This document shows, piece after piece, positions 1 to 5,092 of a stretch of DNA of 5,244 nucleotides. The position numbers and the translations under genes were made by a program. Each line of letters begins with the position of its first letter. The first letter of the stretch is position 1. This DNA is from an uncultured Collinsella sp. GTDB taxonomy: Bacteria > Actinomycetota > Coriobacteriia > Coriobacteriales > Coriobacteriaceae. The stretch covers positions 1-5,244 of the forward strand of contig UQZI01000107.1 in assembly GCA_900545555.1 (NCBI GenBank), in the 5' to 3' direction. The notes under the pieces are model-generated. The model searched no databases. It was not told where the DNA came from and saw nothing but the letters and a program-made list of their open reading frames with translations.

Positions 1-61
1 GAAGCAGTTTTGCCATGCGATTCTCGCTTGCGGAGTGTTTGCGTTGAAGTATGGTGACGAA

Positions 62-152
62 GGCGCAAGGCCGGGAGGGGTTATCTAAGCCGACATCCCG
101 CAGCCGCGAAGCGGCGAGGACGTCGGCGTGATAACCCCGCAGGCCTTGCGCC
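62..152. repeat. Long imperfect hairpin after the usp gene
   Basis: The paired segments, from outside in, are 62-72 with 142-152 (GGCGCAAGGCC, 11 bp perfect), 77-85 with 130-138 (GGGGTTATC, 9 bp perfect), 89-94 with 122-127 (6 bp), 96-98 with 118-120, and 103-107 with 111-115 (GCCGC/GCGGC) around a GAA loop. The outer arm lies 13 nt past the usp stop codon on the minus strand. There is no T-run after the hairpin in either direction, so it is not a textbook intrinsic terminator. It could be a 3'-end stabiliser, a Rho-assisted terminator or a palindromic repeat. An alternative stem, 121-128 with 149-156 (CGTCGGCG/CGCCGACG, 8 bp), would compete with the outer arms. The pairing is seen directly; the function is inferred. 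Confidence 0.75.
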
Positions 153-165
153 GACGGGAAGGAAC

Positions 166-603
166 CTACTTCACGACCAAAATGTCGCAATCGGTGTTGC
201 GCAGCAGAAACGTCGATATCGAGCCCAGTAGCGCATACTTAATCGAGGACAGGCCGCGGGCGCCGCAGAGCACCAGGTCGGGCTTGACCACGTCGAGCAT
301 CTCGTCCTTGAGCGTCTCGCGAATACGGCCGGCGCGAATCATGACCTCGACCTCGGGAATATCGGGATTGGCCTTGGCCTCTTCGAGTTGCTTGGCGATG
401 GAGTTCTTAAATGCCTCTTCTAGGCCGTTGACCAGATCGACCGGATAGGAACCGGCGCTCTCGAGCGCCGTGGAATCGATAACGTGGCCGATGATTAGCT
501 TGGCGCCGTTGTTCGCGGCGACCTTGATGGCGCGTGCGAGCACAAAATCCTGCTGCTCAGTACCGTCGAGTGAAACAAATACCTTGGTGTAGCCCTCGTT
601 CAT
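166..603 (-). CDS. Universal stress protein, UspA family, single domain
   Basis: This is a 145-residue cytoplasmic protein, the usual length for a one-domain Usp. It opens with the family's first beta strand and conserved Asp (KVFVSLDGT, residues 7-15, D13). Near the C terminus it has the nucleotide-binding signature G-2x-G-9x-G-S: G114, G117, G127 and S128. It ends in a short hydrophobic strand (DILVVK). The complete signature places it with the ATP-binding Usp proteins, which usually act as dimers in stress survival; the specific role here cannot be read from the sequence. The start is the ATG at 603-601, preceded by an excellent ribosome binding site. The stop is TAG at 168-166. The gene is divergent from uppP and is followed at once by the hairpin at 62-152. 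No usp subtype (A, F, G) can be assigned safely, so no symbol is given. Confidence 0.93.
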   Translation of the reverse strand: MNEGYTKVFVSLDGTEQQDFVLARAIKVAANNGAKLIIGHVIDSTALESAGSYPVDLVNGLEEAFKNSIAKQLEEAKANPDIPEVEVMIRAGRIRETLKDEMLDVVKPDLVLCGARGLSSIKYALLGSISTFLLRNTDCDILVVK

Positions 604-607
604 GATT

Positions 608-615
608 TCCTCCTT
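608..615 (-). promoter_or_regulatory. Ribosome binding site of the usp gene
   Basis: The minus strand reads AAGGAGGA followed by a short spacer and then ATG at 603. This is a near-perfect Shine-Dalgarno sequence and supports this start and efficient translation. Confidence 0.85.
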
Positions 616-692
616 GGTCTATCGCACGGGCGCTGGGCTCGTGCGTCGGGCGGGCGCGGATGCGTGGCCGCCGGACACTTTATCTTGTTGCA

Positions 693-698
693 GTTATA
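693..698 (-). promoter_or_regulatory. Candidate -10 element for usp
   Basis: The minus strand reads TATAAC, 5 of 6 matches to the sigma-70-type -10 consensus, with TG two bases upstream of the hexamer (one base off the extended -10 arrangement). No good -35 hexamer lies at 16-18 nt. The element is about 90 nt upstream of the usp start codon. This is a prediction from pattern only. Confidence 0.3.
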
Positions 699-713
699 CC
701 CAAGGATTTGGGT
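698..713. promoter_or_regulatory. 16-nt palindrome, possible operator
   Basis: ACCCAA, then GGAT, then TTGGGT forms a perfect 6-bp inverted repeat around a 4-nt centre. It abuts the candidate usp -10 element, in what would be the promoter spacer, where a dimeric regulator could act on usp, uppP or both. No matching regulator is encoded in the window, and a short palindrome can arise by chance. Confidence 0.3.
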
Positions 714-839
714 TTGACCGCTCGCAATTCTGTGAACGGGCGAGTTTTTTGGTAAGGGTAGGCGCAGGCGCGCCGCCAACGGTTGATAATGGGACATCGC
801 CCGCACCGTCCGCAGAACAATATCGGCGGGTGTCTAACG

Positions 840-845
840 AGGGGG
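840..845 (+). promoter_or_regulatory. Ribosome binding site that decides the uppP start
   Basis: AGGGGG lies 5 nt before the TTG at 851. It is the only purine-rich Shine-Dalgarno-like site close to an in-frame start near the conserved N terminus, so it supports TTG over the upstream alternatives. The in-frame GTG at 830 has a poorer upstream sequence. Confidence 0.65.
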
Positions 846-850
846 TCCCT

Positions 851-1828
851 TTGGATATCATCGAGCTTCTAAAATCTGCCTTTATGGGCCTGGTCGAGGG
901 CATCACCGAATGGCTGCCCGTTTCGTCGACTGGTCACATGATCTTGGTGGACGAGTTCGTCAAGATGAACGTGAGCGAGACGTTCTGGAATATGTTCCTG
1001 GTCGTGATTCAGCTTGGCGCCATTTTGGCCGTCTGCGTCCTGTTCTTCTACGACCTTAACCCGTTTTCTCCCAGCAAGGGCAAGGAGGGTCGTCGCGACA
1101 CCTGGGTACTGTGGGGCAAGATTGTGCTCGGCTGCATTCCCGCCGCGGCAATCGGTCTGCCGCTCAACGACTGGATGGAGGAGCATTTCTACAATGCTCC
1201 CGTCGTGGCGCTGGCGCTCATCGTATACGGCGTGCTGTTTATCGTGATCGAGAACTGGCGTGCGAACAAGCGCGAGCAGGCTGCTCTTGCCGGTTCGTTT
1301 GGTTCTCGTGCCGCGGCGTCGGGTGGACGTCCCGCTGGCGCACACTTTGCCGCGCCCGCTGCGGTTGCTGCTGCAGACGACGATGACGATAGCCTGGACT
1401 TTGGCTCCATCACTACGCTCGAGGACCTGAGCTGGAAGACCGCGCTGGGTATCGGTTGCTTCCAGGTGCTTTCGCTGATTCCGGGCACATCGCGTTCCGG
1501 CTCCACCATCATCGGCGGCCTGCTGCTGGGCTGCACGCGCTCGGTGGCGTCTAGGTTCACGTTCTTCCTGGCCATTCCCGTTATGTTTGGTGCGAGCGCG
1601 CTCAAGCTGGTCAAGTACTTTATTAAGGGCGGTACGTTTGGCGCTAACGAGCTCGCCATCCTGGGCGTGGGCTGCGTCGTCGCCTTTGTGGTGTCGCTCA
1701 TCGCCATCAAGTGGCTTATGGGCTTCGTCCGCCGTCACGACTTCAAGTGCTTCGGCGTCTACCGCATCATCCTGGGCATCGTAGTGCTTGCGTACTTCTT
1801 CGTCCTGGAGCCTATGCTCGGCCTGTAA
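851..1828 (+). CDS. uppP: Undecaprenyl-diphosphatase (bacitracin-resistance family)
   Basis: UppP (BacA) is an integral membrane enzyme that dephosphorylates undecaprenyl diphosphate to undecaprenyl phosphate, recycling the lipid carrier for peptidoglycan and other wall polymers; extra copies are known to raise bacitracin tolerance. From the TTG start the protein has 325 residues. Catalytic motif 1 is E16-G-I-T-E20 followed by PVSSTGH (H29). Motif 2 is PGTSRSGST at 211-219, with S214, R215 and T219. Hydrophobic membrane segments lie near 47-68, 85-105, 116-136, 220-250, 266-289 and 301-319. I chose TTG because the protein then begins MDIIELLK, matching the usual family N terminus; the open frame runs upstream to 602 but encodes nothing family-like. 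GTG at 830 is a possible alternative start, adding seven residues. The protein is longer than the usual 260-290 residues because of an Ala/Asp-rich loop at about 138-183. The gene probably stands alone and ends at a strong terminator. Confidence 0.95.
   Translation: MDIIELLKSAFMGLVEGITEWLPVSSTGHMILVDEFVKMNVSETFWNMFLVVIQLGAILAVCVLFFYDLNPFSPSKGKEGRRDTWVLWGKIVLGCIPAAAIGLPLNDWMEEHFYNAPVVALALIVYGVLFIVIENWRANKREQAALAGSFGSRAAASGGRPAGAHFAAPAAVAAADDDDDSLDFGSITTLEDLSWKTALGIGCFQVLSLIPGTSRSGSTIIGGLLLGCTRSVASRFTFFLAIPVMFGASALKLVKYFIKGGTFGANELAILGVGCVVAFVVSLIAIKWLMGFVRRHDFKCFGVYRIILGIVVLAYFFVLEPMLGL
1262..1399 (+). other. Low-complexity loop insertion in UppP
   Basis: Residues 138-183 of UppP form an Ala/Gly/Arg-rich stretch that ends in five consecutive Asp residues (176-180). 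It lies between the membrane segment ending at about 136 and the segment leading into the PGTSRSGST motif. Remembered homologues such as E. coli UppP have only about 20 residues in this soluble loop. Both catalytic halves are intact, so the enzyme should be functional. The insertion is in frame and has the same base composition as its surroundings. Confidence 0.8.
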
Positions 1829-1843
1829 CTTGGTTGACGCTGC

Positions 1844-1943
1844 GCGGCGGCCAGAACGACAACTTGTCATTCAAAGAGGGCGGCATGGCCAAAAGGTCTA
1901 TGTCGCCCTTTTTTCATGCCAATTTGTTCGTTCTGGCCGCCGC
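1844..1943. repeat. Outer inverted repeat enclosing the uppP terminator
   Basis: Positions 1844-1859 (GCGGCGGCCAGAACGA) pair perfectly with 1928-1943 (16 bp). With a one-base bulge at 1927, the pairing continues for three more pairs (1860-1862 with 1924-1926). The repeat begins 15 nt past the uppP stop codon and encloses the terminator stem at 1873-1914, giving a two-tier hairpin of 100 nt. The complementarity is seen directly. It could fold in the transcript only if polymerase reads through the inner terminator. Confidence 0.85.
1873..1914 (+). terminator. Intrinsic terminator of uppP
   Basis: AGGGCGGCAT (1877-1886) pairs with ATGTCGCCCT (1900-1909), with one G-U pair. Inside it, 1887-1890 pairs with 1895-1898 around an AAAA loop, with T1899 bulged. 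Six T residues follow (1909-1914). The flanking AAA at 1873-1875 can pair with part of the T-run. This is a strong Rho-independent terminator on the plus strand, separating uppP transcription from pcrA. Confidence 0.9.
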
Positions 1944-1978
1944 TCGCTACCGTTGCCATGACATCGGTGGCTCCGTGA

Positions 1979-2047
1979 TTGGTGCATTGGGGTCAGGTTT
2001 CTTTGCACCAACGTGGTGCAGACTAATTTGGCTCCATTGCGCCAAAT
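1979..2047. repeat. REP-like cluster of inverted repeats with a GGGGTCAGG core
   Basis: TTGGTGCA (1979-1986) pairs perfectly with TGCACCAA (2004-2011), enclosing GGGGTCAGG. The same right arm can instead pair with TGGTGCA (2014-2020) across a 3-nt loop, so two exclusive hairpins exist. A third stem follows, ATTTGGC (2026-2032) with GCCAAAT (2041-2047), around an 8-nt loop. Stacked short palindromes outside genes are typical of REP-type elements. From memory, GGGGTCAG-type motifs recur in extragenic repeats linked to single-copy REP-associated (Y1) transposases, but no such transposase is in the window. An alternative is a regulatory leader for a transcript starting upstream of pcrA. Confidence 0.5.
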
Positions 2048-2117
2048 CCGCTGGGGCGGGCCCGACGGTGGCGCACGGAGTCGTGGTGTGATTTGCGTCG
2101 GTGTCCGCGTGGCTCGG

Positions 2118-2123
2118 TATACT
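2118..2123 (+). promoter_or_regulatory. Candidate -10 element of pcrA
   Basis: TATACT matches 5 of 6 bases of the sigma-70-type -10 consensus and lies about 60 nt before the pcrA ATG. The best -35-like hexamer is TTGCGT (2093-2098), only 3 of 6 matches and 19 nt away, so the promoter is weak or activator-dependent if real. It fits the need for a promoter after the uppP terminator. Confidence 0.4.
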
Positions 2124-2172
2124 GGTACGGCTCAAACTATGGCGCTGCCCGCAGGCGCGCCGTCCGTCAGAT

Positions 2173-2178
2173 GAGGAG
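2173..2178 (+). promoter_or_regulatory. Ribosome binding site of pcrA
   Basis: GAGGAG lies 6 nt before the ATG at 2185. It fixes the start there, although the reading frame is open upstream to at least 2101. Confidence 0.8.
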
Positions 2179-2184
2179 TCGCCC

Positions 2185-2361
2185 ATGACCCAGCCCTTGC
2201 CCTGGGAAAAGAACGCCGCGGTGCCCGTGCCGCCCGCGCCGGAACCCGTGCCGCTCGATGCATACACCGCCCCTGCTGCGCCGGAGCCCGAGCTCGTCCC
2301 GCTCGACATCTATGACGCTCCCGCGCCGGCACCCAAACCCGCCAAGCCGCTCGTCGACATC
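2185..2361 (+). other. Pro-rich N-terminal extension of PcrA
   Basis: Residues 1-59 precede the Q motif and are dominated by Pro, Ala and acidic residues. An approximate internal repeat is visible: PVPLDAYTAPAAPEP (21-35) resembles VPLDIYDAPAPAPKP (38-52). PcrA of Bacillus-type bacteria starts only a few residues before the Q motif. The tail is probably disordered; its function is unknown. Confidence 0.75.
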
Positions 2362-5085
2362 GACAGCCTTAATCCCGCCCAGCGCGAGGCGGTGCTCACC
2401 ACCGAGGGCCCGCTTCTGGTGCTCGCCGGCGCCGGCTCGGGCAAGACCCGCGTCCTGACTTTCCGCATCGCACATATGCTCGGCGACCTAGGCGTTAAGC
2501 CTTGGCAGGTTCTTGCCATCACGTTTACCAATAAGGCCGCGGCCGAGATGCGCGAGCGTCTGGCGGCGCTCATCCCCAGCGGCACCCGCGGCATGTGGGT
2601 GTGCACCTTCCATGCCATGTGCGTGCGCATGCTGCGCGAGGACGCCGACCTGCTGGGCTACACCGGTCAGTTCACCATCTACGATGACGATGATTCAAAG
2701 CGCATGGTGCGTGACATTATGCAGGCGCTCGGCATCGAACAAAAGCAGTTCCCCATCAACATGATCCGCAGCAAGATCAGCTCGGCGAAAAACGCCATGA
2801 TCGGCCCCGAGGACATGCTCAAATCCGCCGATAGCCCCAACGACAAAAAGGCCGCGCAGGTCTACCTAGAGCTGGAGCGCCGCCTGCGCGCCGCCAATGC
2901 GATGGACTTTGACGACCTGCTCGTGCGCGCGCTCGAGCTGCTGCGCACTCGCCCCGAGGTGCTCGACAAGTACCAAGAGCGCTTCCGCTACATTAGCGTC
3001 GACGAGTATCAGGATACCAACCACGTCCAGTACGAGATTGCCAACCTGCTGGCCGCCAAGTACCAAAACCTCATGGTCGTAGGCGACGACGACCAGTCCA
3101 TTTATAGCTGGCGTGGCGCCGACATCACCAATATCCTGGACTTTGAGAAGGACTTTAAAAACTGCAAGACCGTCAAGCTGGAGCAGAACTACCGCTCCAC
3201 GGGTCATATCCTGAGCGCCGCCAACGCCGTGGTGCGTCACAACTCGCAACGCAAGGACAAGCGCCTGTTTACGGCCGAGGGCGACGGCGAGAAGATCCAG
3301 GCCTTCCAGGCAAGCGATGAGCGCGACGAGGGCCGCTGGATTGCCGGCGAGATCGAAAAGCTACACTCCAAGGGTACGAGCTACGACGACATCGCTGTGT
3401 TCTATCGCACCAACGCCCAGTCGCGTATTCTCGAAGATATGTTCCTGCGTGCGGGCGTGCCTTACAAGATCGTGGGCGGCACGCGATTCTTCGACCGTGC
3501 CGAGATCCGCGACGTTATGGCTTATCTCAAGATGATCGTGAACCCAGCCGACGAGATGAGCGTCAAGCGCGTCATCAACACGCCGCGCCGCGGTATCGGC
3601 TCCACCTCGATCCAAAAGATTGAGCAGCTGGCGCGCGACAACCGCTGCTCATTCTTCCAGGCTTGCGAGATCGCGTGCGCCGAGACGGGCATGTTTAGCG
3701 CCAAGGTGCGCAATGGCCTGTCGAGCTTTGTGGCGCTGGTGCGCGAGGGCCGTCGCATGGACGGCGAGCTCAAGGACGTCGTCGAGATGATTGTCGACAA
3801 GACGGGCCTGCTGCAGGCGTTCCGCGCTGAGGGCACCATGGAGTCCGAGAGCCGCGCCGAGAACATTCAGGAATTCTTGGGCGTTGCAGCCGAATTTGAG
3901 GAGACGCACGAGGATATCGAGGGTACGCTCGAGAGCTTGGAAGAGCTGCGCGCAGCAGGTGTTGCCGATGTGCCCGCCGGCGCCGAGCCCGAGCCCGTTG
4001 TGGTGAGTACGCCTGCGCCCGAACCGGGGCCGTCCGCACCGGCATCCTCGTTTGAGGCGCTCGTTGGCGCGCGCGATGCCGCAGGTTCCAATCCGCTCGA
4101 TAGCCTAGCCGCCCCGGCGCTCTCGCCGCAGGATGCCTTGGCCGCTGCCGTCGCGGGCAACGCGTATGCCACGCCGACGGAGCTGCCGGCGGGCGCCGTG
4201 CATGCCGACGAGATCGAGCGCACCTACGGTCCGCTCACCTGTAAGGCACTGCCGGCACTCATGGAGTGGCTGGCCCTGCGCTCCGACTTGGATTCCCTGG
4301 CCGGCGAGACGCATGCCATCACCATGATGACCATCCACTCCGCCAAGGGCCTGGAGTTCCCGGCGGTGTTCGTGGCCGGCATGGAGGAGGGCATCTTCCC
4401 GCATGTGCACGACTTTAGCGGCAGCGATGACCCGGGCAAGCTCGAGGAGGAGCGTCGCCTGGCCTACGTCGCCATCACGCGTGCCCGTAAGCGCCTGTTC
4501 CTGACCTATGCGGCCACGCGTCGCACCTACGGCTCGACCTCTGCCAACCCGCGCTCGCGCTTCCTCAACGAGATTCCGTTTGAGGACATCGAGTTTAGCG
4601 GCATCGGTTCTGCCGGTTTTGAGGGCACGGGCTGGGAGAAGCGTGGCGACCGTCACGGCACCTTTGGCTCGGGCATGGGCTCGGATATGTATGGCGGCAA
4701 GGTGTTCGGTTCGCATACGCGCTCGACCGGCGGCTCCGGCTCGCGCGGCGGGTCGAGCTTTGACGACTTCTTTGGCGGCAGCACTTATGGCACCGAGCGC
4801 CATCGTGGGGTTTCGCCCGACGCCGGCCGCGTTGCCTCGACCTTTGGCTCGGGCGCGCCGCGAGCCAAAAAGCCGTCGTCCAAGGTGTCGCCGACGGTGG
4901 AGCGCAAGGTCGATCGCGCGAGCGCATCGCAGGATTTTGCCGCGGGCGATACCGTGAGTCATAAGACCTTTGGCACGGGTACCGTGATCTCGGTCGCCGG
5001 AGACATGATCGAGGTCCAATTCGAAAAGACCGGCCAGACCAAAAAGCTTATGAAAGGTTTTGCACCGATCGTCAAGCTGTCGTGA
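2185..5085 (+). CDS. pcrA: ATP-dependent 3'-5' DNA helicase PcrA/UvrD
   Basis: This superfamily 1A helicase of 966 residues acts in nucleotide-excision and mismatch repair, plasmid rolling-circle replication and removal of RecA or stalled RNA polymerase. All the motifs are present in order: Q motif LNPAQREAV (62-70), Walker A AGAGSGKT (81-88), Ia TFTNKAAAEMRERL (113-126), Ib around CTFHAMC (140-146), II VDEYQDTN (272-279), III VVGDDDQSIYSWRGAD (298-313), IV LEQNYRST (332-339), V TIHSAKGLEF (716-725) and VI LAYVAITRARKR (759-770). The C terminus (about 917-966, FAAGDTVSHKTFGTGTV and onward) is the Tudor-like domain typical of PcrA, which in other bacteria contacts RNA polymerase. The protein is well above the usual 720-780 residues. 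The excess is a Pro-rich N-terminal tail (1-59), about 110 extra residues in subdomain 2B (578-687) and a long Gly/Ser linker (806-916). No catalytic residue is missing. The ATG at 2185 is chosen for its ribosome binding site. PcrA rather than UvrD is favoured by the Tudor end, although the names overlap in actinobacteria. Confidence 0.96.
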   Translation: MTQPLPWEKNAAVPVPPAPEPVPLDAYTAPAAPEPELVPLDIYDAPAPAPKPAKPLVDIDSLNPAQREAVLTTEGPLLVLAGAGSGKTRVLTFRIAHMLGDLGVKPWQVLAITFTNKAAAEMRERLAALIPSGTRGMWVCTFHAMCVRMLREDADLLGYTGQFTIYDDDDSKRMVRDIMQALGIEQKQFPINMIRSKISSAKNAMIGPEDMLKSADSPNDKKAAQVYLELERRLRAANAMDFDDLLVRALELLRTRPEVLDKYQERFRYISVDEYQDTNHVQYEIANLLAAKYQNLMVVGDDDQSIYSWRGADITNILDFEKDFKNCKTVKLEQNYRSTGHILSAANAVVRHNSQRKDKRLFTAEGDGEKIQAFQASDERDEGRWIAGEIEKLHSKGTSYDDIAVFYRTNAQSRILEDMFLRAGVPYKIVGGTRFFDRAEIRDVMAYLKMIVNPADEMSVKRVINTPRRGIGSTSIQKIEQLARDNRCSFFQACEIACAETGMFSAKVRNGLSSFVALVREGRRMDGELKDVVEMIVDKTGLLQAFRAEGTMESESRAENIQEFLGVAAEFEETHEDIEGTLESLEELRAAGVADVPAGAEPEPVVVSTPAPEPGPSAPASSFEALVGARDAAGSNPLDSLAAPALSPQDALAAAVAGNAYATPTELPAGAVHADEIERTYGPLTCKALPALMEWLALRSDLDSLAGETHAITMMTIHSAKGLEFPAVFVAGMEEGIFPHVHDFSGSDDPGKLEEERRLAYVAITRARKRLFLTYAATRRTYGSTSANPRSRFLNEIPFEDIEFSGIGSAGFEGTGWEKRGDRHGTFGSGMGSDMYGGKVFGSHTRSTGGSGSRGGSSFDDFFGGSTYGTERHRGVSPDAGRVASTFGSGAPRAKKPSSKVSPTVERKVDRASASQDFAAGDTVSHKTFGTGTVISVAGDMIEVQFEKTGQTKKLMKGFAPIVKLS
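3916..4245 (+). other. Ala/Pro-rich insertion in PcrA subdomain 2B
   Basis: Residues 578-687 lie between the helix ending EFEETHED (570-577) and LPALMEWLALRSDLD (689-703), which in Geobacillus-type PcrA are separated by only a few residues. The insert is acidic at first, then rich in Ala, Pro and Ser (about 595-670), and ends with a more ordered-looking stretch HADEIERTYGPLTC (673-686). The frame is open and the codon use is unchanged, so this is not a sequencing frameshift. Confidence 0.8.
4600..4932 (+). other. Gly/Ser-rich linker before the PcrA Tudor domain
   Basis: Residues 806-916 join the helicase core to the Tudor-like domain and are rich in Gly, Ser, Phe and Arg. They contain TFGSG twice (826-830 and 886-890), and the Tudor domain itself has TFGTG (928-932). 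At DNA level, ACCTTTGGCTCGGGC occurs at 4660-4674 and 4840-4854, with a variant at 4966-4979. The linker is expected to be flexible. The second half turns basic (AKKPSSK, ERKVDR), which could aid nucleic-acid binding. Confidence 0.75.
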
Positions 5086-5092
5086 TCCCGGC

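Larger units (their letters stand above)
604..850. other. Divergent intergenic region between usp and uppP
   Basis: This 247-nt gap must hold the promoters of both divergent genes. Reading frames cross it on both strands, but none has a ribosome binding site or a recognisable product. For usp, the best -10 candidate is TATAAC on the minus strand (693-698). For uppP, only weak candidates exist, for example CGGACA (672-677), 17 nt, then TATACC (695-700), each matching 4 of 6 consensus bases. The two candidates overlap, so at most one may be real. Confidence 0.5.
1829..2184 (+). other. Intergenic region between uppP and pcrA
   Basis: These 356 nt hold the nested uppP terminator (1844-1943), the REP-like inverted-repeat cluster (1979-2047) and, near the end, a candidate pcrA promoter and ribosome binding site. 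Positions 2048-2090 are GC-rich and include the 8-nt palindrome CGGGCCCG, but nothing else recognisable. I see no convincing small gene; the open frames here run through the terminator or lack a ribosome binding site. Confidence 0.7.

Noticed and set aside
128..448. 106-codon plus-strand frame opposite usp
   Set aside because: It is antisense to a well-supported Usp gene, and its start lies inside the hairpin at 62-152. The composition is Ser/Arg-rich shadow sequence.
602..850. Upstream in-frame extension of uppP back to an ATG at 602
   Set aside because: The extra 83 codons encode Arg/Gly/Cys-rich sequence with no family similarity and no ribosome binding site. They would also overlap the usp start. 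The conserved UppP N terminus begins at the TTG at 851.
869..1870. 333-codon open frame on the minus strand across uppP
   Set aside because: It is antisense to a clear gene, has low-complexity composition and no domain, and arises because GC-rich codons leave few stops in other frames.
1711..2091. 126-codon plus-strand frame from the end of uppP across the terminator
   Set aside because: It overlaps uppP, runs straight through a strong intrinsic terminator and the REP-like repeats, and has no ribosome binding site or family resemblance.
2101..2184. Upstream in-frame extension of pcrA to a GTG at 2101
   Set aside because: It has no Shine-Dalgarno sequence and covers the candidate promoter, whereas the ATG at 2185 has GAGGAG at ideal spacing.
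3916..4245. Frameshift or assembly error explaining the odd PcrA 2B segment
   Set aside because: The frame stays open, the conserved residues resume in the same frame after the segment, and third-position GC bias continues through it, so a true in-frame insertion is more likely.
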